From positions 1 through 64,000 of the forward strand of contig JBHIYN010000003.1 in NCBI GenBank assembly GCA_041984235.1: a stretch of 64,000 nt of DNA, written 5' to 3'. Positions 43,872 to 52,669 of this stretch are shown here, one piece after another (the stretch's first letter is position 1; every line of letters begins with the position of its first letter). The position numbers were made by a program, and so were the translations under genes. This DNA comes from JBHIYN01 sp041984235 (lineage in GTDB: Bacteria; Pseudomonadota; Gammaproteobacteria; Ga0077536). A model generated the notes under the pieces. That model saw only the letters and a list, made by a program, of their open reading frames with translations, made no database searches and was not told the origin of the DNA.

Positions 43872-45162
43872 GGATGGCGTCCTCTTCGCGCCGCTGCTGC
43901 TCGGGCAGCGTCTGGTCGAGCGTGTCGGCGCGTTCCAGCTCGCTGTCGACGTAGGCCAGCCACTGCCGCGCCGCCTTGGCACTGCGCTTGTCACGCGCCG
44001 CAGCGACGAAGGCCTCGCGCGCGGCGGCGAGCTTGCGCTGGTTGAACAGGGCCATGCCGAGCATGATGTTGGCGGTGTCGACCCGTTTCACCCCGCCCTT
44101 GGCGAGGCCCTTGCGCACGGCCTCGGCGGCCTCTTCCCAGCGATCGAGATTGACGTAGGACTGCGCCAGGCGCACGTACAGCTCGCCGTCGCCGGACATC
44201 GCCGCGGCGCGTGCCAGCGGCGGGATGGCCTTGTCGTCCTCGCGCGCCTGGTACCAGGCCTGCGACAGCAGCCGCAGGTGCTTTTCGCTGGCTTCGACGC
44301 GACCGCTGCCGGTCTCCCGGTCGAGCAGCTGCGCGGCCTTGAAGGGCAGGCCGTGCACCAGGTAGAGATTGGCAAGATTGACGATGTGCAGGGGGTTGTC
44401 GATACGCCCGTCCTCGTACAGCGCCTCGGTCAGGGCGAGCTGGCGCCCGGTATCACCCTGCTCGCTGTAGACGCCGGCCAGGGTCAGCAGGTAGCGCTCG
44501 CGCGGGTACAGGCGGATGAGCTGCTTGAGCACCGCCAGCATGTTCTTGAAGTCACCCAGCTCGTAGTAGCACACGCGCAGCAGCAGCAGCCAGTTCTCCT
44601 CCGGCGTCTTGCCCTGGGCGCGATGTTTCTCGATGCCGGTCATGATGGGTTTCAGTGCCTGCCGGTACTGCTCGAGCTGGAAATGGGCCTGGCCCTTGAG
44701 CATGTAGATGTCGGCACTGGGGTCGTCGAGCACCTCGATCAGGCGATCCACCGTCGACAGCGCACGGGCGTAGTTCTCGGTCGTGAAGTAGAGCTGGGAG
44801 AGGGTCTTCAGCGTGCTCTGCACCAGGGCCTGCGGCAGGTCGGCCTGCTTGAGCACGTTGCCATAGGCGCCGATGGCCTTCTTGTAGTCTTCCTGCAGGT
44901 AGTAGGCGTAGGCGGTGAGATTCCAGATCTGCGCGGTCTCGTAGCTCGACAGGTCGCTCATCTTGCGCAGTTCGCGCAGGGCGGCGAGGCCGGGGCGGTA
45001 CTGCCTGGCCTCGATCTGCTCCTGCGCCGCCTGCAGGCCCTCGAATACCGGCTGGCTCATGGCGACGGTCTGCTTGGTCTTCTCCTGCGCGCCGGCGCCG
45101 GGCGCCAGCGCGCCGCCGGCCAGTGCCAGCAGCAGTACGCACAGGGTAACGGGTCGCCGCAC
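43858..45162 (-). CDS. periplasmic TPR protein of the TonB energy module
   Basis: A 434-aa exported protein: signal peptide (VTLCVLLLALAGGALAPGAGA), then many tetratricopeptide-like helical hairpins (SSYETAQIWNLTAYAYYLQEDYKKAIGAYGNVLKQ, DPSADIYMLKGQAHFQLEQYRQAL in part, ERYLLTLAGVYSEQGD). TPR proteins of this kind follow TonB2-type genes and probably scaffold the complex in the periplasm. The GTG start at 45162, with TGGAGGA upstream, lies 2 bp after the tonB stop. It is the last gene of the module. Confidence 0.85.
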   Translation of the reverse strand: MRRPVTLCVLLLALAGGALAPGAGAQEKTKQTVAMSQPVFEGLQAAQEQIEARQYRPGLAALRELRKMSDLSSYETAQIWNLTAYAYYLQEDYKKAIGAYGNVLKQADLPQALVQSTLKTLSQLYFTTENYARALSTVDRLIEVLDDPSADIYMLKGQAHFQLEQYRQALKPIMTGIEKHRAQGKTPEENWLLLLRVCYYELGDFKNMLAVLKQLIRLYPRERYLLTLAGVYSEQGDTGRQLALTEALYEDGRIDNPLHIVNLANLYLVHGLPFKAAQLLDRETGSGRVEASEKHLRLLSQAWYQAREDDKAIPPLARAAAMSGDGELYVRLAQSYVNLDRWEEAAEAVRKGLAKGGVKRVDTANIMLGMALFNQRKLAAAREAFVAAARDKRSAKAARQWLAYVDSELERADTLDQTLPEQQRREEDAILRNL

Positions 45163-45164
45163 CG

Positions 45165-45818
45165 TCAGTCCTCCAGCCGGTAGGTGAACTTGTTGCGCAC
45201 CCCCGGCACCTCGACCGCCTGGCCGTCGATCACGCGCGGCTTGTACTTGAACTTCAGCGCGGCTTCGACCGAGGCCTTCTCGAACGCGCTGTGGCACTGA
45301 TCGGCGACCGGCCGCGCGTCACGCGTGGTGCCGGACCGCGTCACCGTGAACTCGACGATACATTCGCCCTGGATGCCGCGATTGAGCGCGCGCTGCGGGT
45401 AGATCGGTGCGACCTTCACGATCGGCAGGTAGTCGCCTTCGCCCACGCCGAGGCTGAAACCACCGGAGCTGAGCTCGATGTCGGTCTGTACCGGCACCGC
45501 GCTGATCGCCATCTTCTCCGCGCTGGGCTTGAGCTGGTCCAGCTTGGGTGCGGGCGGCTCCGGCGGCGGCGCCTTGGGCGGCGGCGGCTTCTTCGGCTTG
45601 ACCTGGCGGCGCTCGACGACCTCCGCGCGCTTCACGCGCACGAAATCGAGCAGGGTGCCGCGCTTGGCGTCGTCCAGCGTACGGTCGGCGGTGGCGATCA
45701 GGTACTGCATGACCCAGAACAGCAGCAGCGTGACCAGCGCGCCGGCGACGAGGCCGGCGGCCAGGCGCAGCAACAACAGGCGGTCGCGAACCAGGGTGAA
45801 CGGCTGGGCGGTGCTCAT
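45165..45818 (-). CDS. tonB: energy transducer TonB (TonB2 type)
   Basis: A 217-aa protein anchored by one N-terminal helix (residues 17-41). A short proline-rich spacer (KPKKPPPPKAPPPEPPAP, 74-91) is followed by the C-terminal TonB domain (VKVAPIYPQRALNRGIQGECIVEFTVTRSG, then KFKYKPRVIDGQAV). It transmits proton-motive energy to outer-membrane receptors such as the one at 38772. The spacer is shorter than in E. coli TonB, as is usual for TonB2. It sits directly between exbD and the TPR gene. Confidence 0.92.
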   Translation of the reverse strand: MSTAQPFTLVRDRLLLLRLAAGLVAGALVTLLLFWVMQYLIATADRTLDDAKRGTLLDFVRVKRAEVVERRQVKPKKPPPPKAPPPEPPAPKLDQLKPSAEKMAISAVPVQTDIELSSGGFSLGVGEGDYLPIVKVAPIYPQRALNRGIQGECIVEFTVTRSGTTRDARPVADQCHSAFEKASVEAALKFKYKPRVIDGQAVEVPGVRNKFTYRLED

Positions 45819-45840
45819 CGGCGTCGCGGCAGCGCTGCCG

Positions 45841-46251
45841 TCAGATCTCCTGGGCCGCGATGGCGACGTTGAACACGCCCGCCGAGCGCGCCGCGTCCAT
45901 CACCTTGATCAGGGTGTCGGTCTTGGATTCCTTGTCCGCCTGTATGACCACCGAGCCCTGCGGGTTCTCGGCATGCAGGCGCTCGATGTTGGGGCGCACG
46001 GCGCGGATGTCGACCCGGCGCCGGTCGATCCAGATGTCGTTGTTGGCATCGATCGCAATCAGGATGTTGGCCTTCTCCTGCTTGACCGCGGTGGCGGCAT
46101 CGGGGCGGTTGACGTCGATGCCGGCCTCCTTGACGAAAGTCGCGGTGACGATGAAGAAGATCAGCATGATGAACACCACGTCGAGCATCGGCGTGATGTC
46201 GATCGAGGATTCGTCCTCGTCGGCGGTAGCGCGGTTGAGCAGTCTTCTCAC
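45841..46251 (-). CDS. exbD: biopolymer transporter ExbD
   Basis: A 136-aa protein with one membrane helix carrying the essential aspartate (Asp24 in ITPMLDVVFIMLIFF) and a small periplasmic domain (DIWIDRRRVDIRAVRPNIERL). It forms the proton-driven motor with ExbB. The GTG start at 46251 has GGAG 9 nt upstream; longer frames run into the inverted-repeat element. About 220 bp separates it from exbB, unlike the tight spacing elsewhere in this operon. Confidence 0.92.
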   Translation of the reverse strand: MRRLLNRATADEDESSIDITPMLDVVFIMLIFFIVTATFVKEAGIDVNRPDAATAVKQEKANILIAIDANNDIWIDRRRVDIRAVRPNIERLHAENPQGSVVIQADKESKTDTLIKVMDAARSAGVFNVAIAAQEI

Positions 46252-46305
46252 GTGTAGGACTCCGTCGATGTTCTGGGCTGCGCCCGGACCCCCGCGGCGC
46301 ATGGA

Positions 46306-46439
46306 GCGGCGGCCGGGTGGCAGCCGGAGCGGGCGTCGAGCGCAAGCGGGCCATGGATGGTGTAGCGCAGCGCGAACGCAGTGAGAGAGGCCATGGATGG
46401 CCGAACGAACGGGAGCTCCGGCTGCCACCCGGCCGCCGC
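46306..46439. repeat. 134-bp inverted-repeat (MITE-like) element between exbB and exbD
   Basis: Two perfectly complementary 25-bp arms, 46306-46330 and 46415-46439, enclose 84 bp. Inside are two copies of CCATGGATGG (46351-46360 and 46391-46400), itself partly palindromic. No frame in it makes sense as a protein. RNA from this piece would fold into a long hairpin in the operon transcript, between exbB and exbD. It looks like a non-autonomous mobile or REP-like repeat, or an intercistronic RNA-processing or attenuation structure. Confidence 0.75.
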
Positions 46440-46471
46440 GTACCGCACCCTATCCGCGCACGAAAACACTT

Positions 46472-47008
46472 CTAGTGATCCATCGTCATGTGTTCGGCGA
46501 GCAGGTCGCGCTCGCGGATCACCTTGCGCTGCAGCCAGGCGCTCATGGCGACGCCGGACAAGGCGGCCACCATGCCGGCCATGGTCGGCACGGTGGCCTT
46601 GGACACGCCGGCGGCCATCGAGCGCGGGTTGCCGCTGCCCGAGATGGCCATCACCTCGAAGACCTCGATCATGCCGGTGACCGTGCCGAGCAGGCCCATC
46701 AGCGGGCACAGCGCGACGCAGGTACGGATCAGCGGCATGTTGCGTTCGAGCTCCTGGTTGACGGTCGAGACCAGGTACTCACGCACCTGGTGCGCGTGCC
46801 AGGAACGGCGTTCGCCGCGCGCTTCCCAGGCGGCCACGGCGCTGCGCGCGATGCCCGGGTAGCGCAGGCCGAAGTACAGCGCGCGCTCGAAGATGAGACA
46901 CCACATGAACAGCGTCAGCAGTCCGATCAGCAGCAGCACGTCGCCGCCCAGCTCGAAGAAGTCGCGTACTGCCCCGAGCTGCGGCAGGTAGTAGAACAGG
47001 GTTTCCAT
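46472..47008 (-). CDS. exbB: ExbB-type proton channel subunit (short form)
   Basis: A 178-aa MotA/TolQ/ExbB-family membrane protein. The first helix is LLLIGLLTLFMWCLIF and the core motif is CPLMGLLGTVTGMIEVFEVMAISG, then TVPTMAGMVAALSGV. It should pair with ExbD as the motor for TonB. It lies 6 bp after the long ExbB gene. TonB2 modules characteristically have both a long (TtpC-like) and a short ExbB. Confidence 0.92.
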   Translation of the reverse strand: METLFYYLPQLGAVRDFFELGGDVLLLIGLLTLFMWCLIFERALYFGLRYPGIARSAVAAWEARGERRSWHAHQVREYLVSTVNQELERNMPLIRTCVALCPLMGLLGTVTGMIEVFEVMAISGSGNPRSMAAGVSKATVPTMAGMVAALSGVAMSAWLQRKVIRERDLLAEHMTMDH

Positions 47009-47014
47009 GCCGGG

Positions 47015-48379
47015 TCAGGCGGCCTGCTGGTGCTGACGCTCCGACTGCACCGCGACCATGCCTGCGGCCTGCTCCTCGAGCACCTGGTTGAGGCGACGCG
47101 CGCGGCTCGCGACCAGGGTATGCAGCAGCACGGTGGGAATGGCCACGCACAGGCCGAGCACGGTGGTCACCAGCGCCTGCGAGATACCGCCGGCCATGAG
47201 CTTGGGATCGCCGGTGCCGAACAGGGTGATGGCCTGGAAGGTGATGATCATGCCGGTAACGGTGCCGAGCAGCCCCAGCAACGGCGCGACCACCGCGATG
47301 ATCTTCAGGAACATCAGCATGCGGTTGATGCGCGGTGTCTCGCGCAGGATGGCCTCGGAGAGCTTGAGCTCCAGGGTCTCGATGTCGGTGCGCGGATTGT
47401 CGTGGTAGACCTTGAGAATGCGTCCCAGCGGGTTGTTGCCGGGCTGGTCGAGCTTGCGTGCCTGCGCCGCCACGCGTACCCCGGTGATGGTCAGCGTGAG
47501 CAGCCGTTCCAGCGCAATCAGCAGCGCCAGTGCGCCGAGGCCGATGATGACGTAGCCGACCACGCCACCCTGGTCGATGCGCTCGCGCAGGCTGGGCGCC
47601 TGCACCAGCAGCGACAGGATCTGCCCGCGCGACGGGTCCAGCCCGAACGCCTGCTGCCCGCCGCTGGCCGAGGTCAGGGCAGCGACCTTCTCCAGGTAGC
47701 GGCTCTGCGGCTGCCGGCCGAGCTCGATCAGGTTGCCGGTCTCGGGCACGAACTGCAGGTACTTGTCGCCAGAGACGACATTGAAGCTGCCGACACGCAC
47801 GACGTTCTGCTCGACCTCCTCGCCGTCGACGGTGATGACCCTGGCCGGGAAACGCGTGACCTTGCCGGACTCCGTCATCTCGCGCTGCAGCTCGAACCAC
47901 AGGCGTTCGATTTCCTCGATCGAGGCCAGCCGGCTGGTCTGCCCCATCTTCTGCGCAAGCTGGTTGAGAAACTCGATACGCTCCGGGTACTGCACGTGCG
48001 TGAGGGAATTCTCGAACTGCCCGCGCGCATCACCCGCAGCCTGCTGCAGTACGCCAAACAGCTCCTTCAGCGAGCCCAAACGCTCCTTGAGCTGCTGCTC
48101 GAGCTCGACGATGCGCACGTCGTTCTCTTCGAAGGCCGTCTCCAGCTCCTTGGAACGCGCCTCGGCGCGCGTACGCTCCGCGCGCACCTGCTCCAGCAGC
48201 GCGGCCTGCTGCGCCTTGTCGGCGCGAAAGCGCTCGAGGCGCTTCGCGTTCTCGGCGTTATCGCGCACGCGACCGGCCTTGACCTTCTCGAGCAGCTGGT
48301 CGAGGTCCAGCGGCTCCTCCGCCGCCGTGCAGGGCAGGGCCAGGCCGAGGACGACGAGTAATACGGCGAGGCGGCTCAT
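47015..48379 (-). CDS. long ExbB/TtpC-like protein with periplasmic coiled-coil domain
   Basis: A 454-aa protein: signal peptide (LAVLLVVLGLALPCTA), a long charged coiled coil (about 30-110, LLEQVRAERTRAEARSKELETAFEEN within it), a periplasmic domain, then a membrane ExbB domain with VVAPLLGLLGTVTGMIITFQAITLFGTGD near 370. This is the architecture of Vibrio TtpC, needed for TonB2 function. The 3' end of the DUF3450 gene overlaps its start by 4 bp (ATGA), so the two are probably made together. Confidence 0.9.
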   Translation of the reverse strand: MSRLAVLLVVLGLALPCTAAEEPLDLDQLLEKVKAGRVRDNAENAKRLERFRADKAQQAALLEQVRAERTRAEARSKELETAFEENDVRIVELEQQLKERLGSLKELFGVLQQAAGDARGQFENSLTHVQYPERIEFLNQLAQKMGQTSRLASIEEIERLWFELQREMTESGKVTRFPARVITVDGEEVEQNVVRVGSFNVVSGDKYLQFVPETGNLIELGRQPQSRYLEKVAALTSASGGQQAFGLDPSRGQILSLLVQAPSLRERIDQGGVVGYVIIGLGALALLIALERLLTLTITGVRVAAQARKLDQPGNNPLGRILKVYHDNPRTDIETLELKLSEAILRETPRINRMLMFLKIIAVVAPLLGLLGTVTGMIITFQAITLFGTGDPKLMAGGISQALVTTVLGLCVAIPTVLLHTLVASRARRLNQVLEEQAAGMVAVQSERQHQQAA

Positions 48380-49158
48380 CGCGCGGCCTCCTGCGGGGCG
48401 CTGACCGGCACGACCAGCAGGTCAGGCGCGACCTGCTTGCGCGCAATGCGCAGACCAGTGGCCACTTCCTGCTTGTAAATCTCCGGCGCCAGGGTGCGCC
48501 ATTCGCGGGCCTGTTGATCCCAGGCGCCGGTGCGTTCGCCGCCATCGGTCTGGTAGAGCAGGGCGACGCGTCCGACGCGCAGGAAGTTGACCTCGCGTTT
48601 ACCGCCATCCACCTCCAGCGATCCCTTGTAGGCCTCGATGGTGCGGCCGTACTCGTTCTCGACCTGGTAGGCCTCGAGGATCTGGCGGAACTTCTCCGCC
48701 GAGGTGACGTCCGAGCGCTCCATCATGCCGCGCAGGCGCTCGACGCGGGCGGCGCGTTCGGCCGGCAGGAAGGGCACGTCGAGCTGCACGAACTCGTCCA
48801 GCGTTTCGATCATCTGCATCATCAGCGGCACGATCTGGCGTTCGATCAGCGAGACCTTGGTGATCGAGTCGGACAGCGCGTCCATCTCGCTGCGCTGGTT
48901 GTCGACCTGCTTCTGCAGCAGGTTGTTGTACACCTCCAGCCCCTCGACGACCTTGTTGACCTGCTTGTACTTGGCTTCCAGGCCGGCGGCCTCGTCGCTG
49001 AGCGCCTCGATCTTCTTCTGCGCGGCCGCACCTTCGCGGATGCGTTGCTCGCCAACCGCCGTTACGGCGTCGACCTTGTCCTCAGCGTGCGCCGGCGGCA
49101 GGGCGAGCGCCCCGAGTAGCCCGCTCAGGACCAGGATCCCGATGGATTGTCTGCTCAT
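48376..49158 (-). CDS. DUF3450 periplasmic coiled-coil protein
   Basis: A 260-aa exported protein: signal peptide (IGILVLSGLLGALALPPAHA), a helical coiled coil (AAQKKIEALSDEAAGLEAKYKQVNKVVEGLEVYN), then the DUF3450 globular part (VNFLRVGRVALLYQTDGGERTGAWDQQAREW). It is the first gene of the TonB2-type module, a known arrangement in marine gammaproteobacteria. It is thought to couple the long ExbB across the periplasm. It is divergent from the fumarase gene 130 bp away. Confidence 0.9.
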   Translation of the reverse strand: MSRQSIGILVLSGLLGALALPPAHAEDKVDAVTAVGEQRIREGAAAQKKIEALSDEAAGLEAKYKQVNKVVEGLEVYNNLLQKQVDNQRSEMDALSDSITKVSLIERQIVPLMMQMIETLDEFVQLDVPFLPAERAARVERLRGMMERSDVTSAEKFRQILEAYQVENEYGRTIEAYKGSLEVDGGKREVNFLRVGRVALLYQTDGGERTGAWDQQAREWRTLAPEIYKQEVATGLRIARKQVAPDLLVVPVSAPQEAAR

Positions 49159-49288
49159 GTTCGAATGTTCCGTCGTGAATGGTGGGGACGGGCCGTGCCG
49201 GCCCCGGCGCGATTACCGCGCGGCACGCGCGCCGCCGCCACCGCGTGCGATAAGATTGGAATATTACAGGTTTGCGGAGACAGTTGAA

Positions 49289-50815
49289 GTGCCAGCGATT
49301 AAGGCCGACGATGTCATCGAGAGCGTTGCCGACGCCTTGCAGTATATTTCCTACTACCACCCGCCGGACTACATCGCCAACCTGGCGCGCGCCTACGAGC
49401 TCGAGGAATCGACGGCCGCGCGCGACGCCATGGCCCAGATCCTGATCAACTCGCGCATGTGTGCCGAGGGTCACCGCCCGATCTGCCAGGACACCGGGAT
49501 CGTCACGGCCTTCTGCAAGGTCGGCATGAACGCGACCTGGGCCGACGCGACCAGCCTGGAGGACATGATCAACGAGGGTGTGCGGCGCGCCTACCTGCAC
49601 CCCGACAACAAGCTGCGCGCCTCTATCCTGCGCGACCCGGCCGGCAAGCGCGAGAACACCCGCGACAACACGCCCGCCGTCATCCACACCGAGCTGGTGC
49701 CGGGCGACACCCTCGACATTACGCTCGCGGCCAAGGGCGGCGGCTCCGAGAACAAGTCGAAGTTCGTCATGCTGAACCCCTCGGACAGCATCGTCGACTG
49801 GGTCCTGAAGACCGTGCCGACGATGGGTGCGGGCTGGTGCCCGCCGGGGATGCTCGGGCTCGGCATCGGCGGTACCGCGGAGAAGGCGATGGTGCTGGCC
49901 AAGCAGGCCCTGATGGATCCCATCGACATGCAGGAGCTGATCGCGCGTGGTCCGGCCAATGGTATCGAGGAGCTGCGCATCGAGCTGTACGAGAAGGTCA
50001 ACGCGCTCGGCATCGGCGCCCAGGGACTGGGCGGGCTGACCACCGTGCTGGACGTCAAGATCCTCGATTACCCGACCCACGCGGCATCCAAGCCGGTCGC
50101 CATGATCCCCAACTGTGCCGCGACGCGCCACGTGCACTTCACGCTCGATGGCTCGGGCGTGGCCAGGCTGCCGGTGCCCAAGCTCGCGGACTGGCCGGAG
50201 ATTTCGTGGTCGGCGGGAGACAGCGCGCGCCGCGTCAACCTCGACACGGTCACCGCCGAGGAGGTGCACGCTTGGCAGCCGGGCGAGACCCTGCTGCTGT
50301 CGGGCGCCATGCTGACCGGGCGCGACGCCGCTCACAAGCGTATCCAGGAGCTGCTGGAGCGCGGCGAATCGCTGCCCGCGGGCGTCGATTTCAACAACCG
50401 CTTCATCTACTACGTGGGCCCGGTGGACGCGGTGCGCGACGAGGCGGTCGGCCCGGCCGGCCCGACCACCGCCACGCGCATGGACAAGTTCACCGAGATG
50501 ATGCTCGGCCGCACCGGGCTGCTCGGCATGATCGGCAAGGCCGAGCGCGGCCCGGCCGCGGTCGAGGCCATCCGCCGCCACCGCGCGGTCTACCTGATGG
50601 CGGTCGGCGGCGCCGCTTACCTGGTGTCCAAGGCGATCCGCGAGGCGCGCGTGGTCGCCTTCGAGGATCTCGGCATGGAGGCGATCCACGAATTCGTGGT
50701 CGAGGACATGCCGGTGACGGTGGCCGTCGACAGCGCCGGTACCTCGGTGCACGAGACCGGGCCCGCCGAGTGGCGGCAGCGCATCGGGCGCATCCCGGTC
50801 ACGGTCGAGGGCTGA
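49289..50815 (+). CDS. class I fumarate hydratase (4Fe-4S)
   Basis: A 508-aa oxygen-sensitive fumarase of the TCA cycle. The three cluster cysteines are present: Cys66 (ICQDTGI), Cys184 (GWCPPGML) and Cys276 (PNCAATRHVHF). The N-terminus VPAIKADDVIESVADALQYISYYHPPDYI is the normal family opening, so GTG 49289 with GCGGAGA upstream is the start; the longer frame crosses the divergent DUF3450 gene. It ends at a GC hairpin before convergent cysH. Confidence 0.92.
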   Translation: MPAIKADDVIESVADALQYISYYHPPDYIANLARAYELEESTAARDAMAQILINSRMCAEGHRPICQDTGIVTAFCKVGMNATWADATSLEDMINEGVRRAYLHPDNKLRASILRDPAGKRENTRDNTPAVIHTELVPGDTLDITLAAKGGGSENKSKFVMLNPSDSIVDWVLKTVPTMGAGWCPPGMLGLGIGGTAEKAMVLAKQALMDPIDMQELIARGPANGIEELRIELYEKVNALGIGAQGLGGLTTVLDVKILDYPTHAASKPVAMIPNCAATRHVHFTLDGSGVARLPVPKLADWPEISWSAGDSARRVNLDTVTAEEVHAWQPGETLLLSGAMLTGRDAAHKRIQELLERGESLPAGVDFNNRFIYYVGPVDAVRDEAVGPAGPTTATRMDKFTEMMLGRTGLLGMIGKAERGPAAVEAIRRHRAVYLMAVGGAAYLVSKAIREARVVAFEDLGMEAIHEFVVEDMPVTVAVDSAGTSVHETGPAEWRQRIGRIPVTVEG

Positions 50816-50817
50816 GG

Positions 50818-50838
50818 CCGCCGCGCGGCGCGCGGCGG
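50818..50838. terminator. hairpin between fumarase and cysH
   Basis: CCGCCGCG (50818-50825) pairs with CGCGGCGG (50831-50838) over a 5-nt loop, within the 24-bp gap between the convergent fumarase and cysH stops. There is no T-run. A likely bidirectional terminator, judged from position and the perfect 8-bp stem. Confidence 0.55.
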
Positions 50839-50839
50839 T

Positions 50840-51502
50840 TCAGGCCATGAGCTGCAGGCCGCACTCGGTCTTGTGGTCGGGCTTGGTCGGGTCGACGTAG
50901 TCGGTGTTGTCCGGCAGCGCGTGGCGCTCGAGGTAGGCGGCGACGTCCTGCTCCGACCAGTGCAGCACCGGCGCCACGCGCAGGGTGTTGCGATGGCCGC
51001 GTGAGACCACCCCCAGCGACTCGCGAAAGGGCGTCTGTTCGGCGCGGACGCCGGTCAGCCACAGGTCGGGCTGGATCTCGTTGAACGCGCGCTCGAACGG
51101 CTCCAGCTTGGTGTCGCGCACGAAGCGCATGAAGGCTTCGTCCTGCGGCGCCGGCACGCCGCCCAGGGCGGCGCGCCGGGCGACGCTGACGCGCGGCGTG
51201 TAGACGTGCAGGTTGAGGCGCCAGCGCTGACGCAGGGCCTCGACGTGGCGGTAGGTCGCGGGCGTGTTGTAACCGGTGTCGACCCAGATGACCGGGATGT
51301 CGCCGCGCGCCCGGGTCACCATGTGCAGCAGGGCTGCCGCCCCCGGGCGGAAATTGGTGCTGATGACCGGGTTTTCCGCCCGCGCCAGGGCCCAGGTGAT
51401 GATCTCGGCCGGGGAGGCGCCGAGCAGTTCGTGATTGGCGGCCTCGAGGTTGACGTCGAGAAGGCCCGGGTTGGCGCAGAACGCCGCGTTCACGAGACTC
51501 AT
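50840..51502 (-). CDS. cysH: phosphoadenylyl-sulfate (PAPS) reductase
   Basis: A 220-aa PP-loop-type enzyme reducing PAPS to sulfite in sulfate assimilation. NPVISTNFRPGAAALLHMVT is the nucleotide loop and TECGLQLMA holds the catalytic cysteine (Cys214). The four cysteines of an APS-type iron-sulfur cluster are absent, so thioredoxin-dependent PAPS use is expected. CGGAG precedes the ATG. An unusually AT-rich stretch lies upstream. No other sulfate gene is nearby. Confidence 0.9.
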   Translation of the reverse strand: MSLVNAAFCANPGLLDVNLEAANHELLGASPAEIITWALARAENPVISTNFRPGAAALLHMVTRARGDIPVIWVDTGYNTPATYRHVEALRQRWRLNLHVYTPRVSVARRAALGGVPAPQDEAFMRFVRDTKLEPFERAFNEIQPDLWLTGVRAEQTPFRESLGVVSRGHRNTLRVAPVLHWSEQDVAAYLERHALPDNTDYVDPTKPDHKTECGLQLMA

Positions 51503-51550
51503 GGGTCGACTCCGTGCAGATGAACAGTGCCGGCAAGGTTAGACCATGAG

Positions 51551-51587
51551 TTCTAATAGAAAATAGTTTAATTCTTTATATGCATAT
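51551..51587 (-). promoter_or_regulatory. AT-rich control region of cysH with two palindromes
   Basis: In otherwise GC-rich DNA, about 45 bp upstream of cysH are AT-rich and hold two short perfect palindromes, TTCTA-A-TAGAA (51551-51561) and ATATGCATAT (51578-51587). The position, 50-85 bp before the ATG and between co-directional genes, fits promoter plus operator. A CysB-type activator is a reasonable guess, but its sites are poorly defined and none is claimed. No -35/-10 pair was fixed. Confidence 0.45.
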
Positions 51588-51613
51588 GCGAATCGTGCCA
51601 CGCCATGCCGGCC

Positions 51614-52636
51614 TCAGCGCGCGTGGAAATGCGGCATGACCTCCTCCGCGAACAGGGCCAGGTGCTCGTCCATGCGCTCGACCGCGTAGCCCGGGGGAAT
51701 GGTCCAGGTGTAGTAGCGCTCGATGCCGGTGGCGGCCACGTACTCGCCGATCAGATCGCAGGCCTGCTGTGGAGAGACGACCTGCAGGATGCCGAGCTCG
51801 CGCAGGTCCTCGGGACTGCTGACGGGCGGGAACAGGGCCTGGCCGGCGTCGCCCAGCCACTGGTTGTAGACCTCGATCTGGTACATCACGTGCGGCGCGA
51901 CGGCTGCGAACGTACGCGCCGGATCGCGCGCCGCGATGAGCCAGAAATGTCCGCCGGCGAGATGCGCCGCCTCGCCGCGCCCCAGCTTCTCCAGGTGCTC
52001 GCGGTACTGGCGCGCCTGCTCGACCATGTCACCGGTGCCGATGTAGCCGTCACCCAGCCGGGTCGCGCGCCGGGCCGCCGCGGGGGCGAAGCCGCCCACC
52101 CACAGGGGCGGTCGCGGGCGCTGCACCGGCAGCGGCGCGAGGGCGACGTCGTCCAGCGTGTAGTGGCGGCCCCGGAAGCTCAGCCGCTCGCCGGCCCACA
52201 GCCGCGCGATGATCTCGAGTCCCTCGTCCATCAGGCTTGCGCGGTCCGACCGCGCGACCCCTAGCCCGGCGAATTCCTGCGGGCGGTAGCCGACGCCGAC
52301 GCCGAGCTCGAAACGACCATTGGACAGGATGTCGATGGTCGCGCCGTCCTCGGCGACGCGCACGGCGTTGTACAGCGGCAGCAGCAGCACGCCGGTACCG
52401 ATACGGATGCGCGTGGTGGTCGCGGCCACCGCGGCGGCCAGCGGCAGGATCGAGGGCGCATGCCCGTCGTCGCAGAAATGGTGCTCGGTCAGCCAGACGT
52501 CGTCGTAGCCGATGCGCTCGGCCCACGCGATCTGGCGCAGGTGGGCGGCGTAGAGCGCGGCATAGTCGACCGCCCAGGGCGACGGGTTGCGAAAGGCGTA
52601 CCAGAGTCCGAAACGAAGTCCGCCTGTACTGCTCAT
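51614..52636 (-). CDS. LLM-class flavin-dependent oxidoreductase
   Basis: A 340-aa luciferase-like enzyme: GLRFGLWYAFRNPSPW at the N-terminus, YDDVWLTEHHFCDDGHAPS, RIRIGTGVLLLPLYNAVRVAEDGA and ILSNGRFELGVGVGYRPQEF. It is related to the gene at 20956 (same WLTEHHF motif). It begins 34 bp after the stop of the ABC ATPase gene and may be cotranscribed with the importer. The substrate is unknown; FMN is the likely cofactor. Confidence 0.87.
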   Translation of the reverse strand: MSSTGGLRFGLWYAFRNPSPWAVDYAALYAAHLRQIAWAERIGYDDVWLTEHHFCDDGHAPSILPLAAAVAATTTRIRIGTGVLLLPLYNAVRVAEDGATIDILSNGRFELGVGVGYRPQEFAGLGVARSDRASLMDEGLEIIARLWAGERLSFRGRHYTLDDVALAPLPVQRPRPPLWVGGFAPAAARRATRLGDGYIGTGDMVEQARQYREHLEKLGRGEAAHLAGGHFWLIAARDPARTFAAVAPHVMYQIEVYNQWLGDAGQALFPPVSSPEDLRELGILQVVSPQQACDLIGEYVAATGIERYYTWTIPPGYAVERMDEHLALFAEEVMPHFHAR

Positions 52637-52669
52637 CGATGCCTCCCCGTACGCTAACGGCCCGGCATT

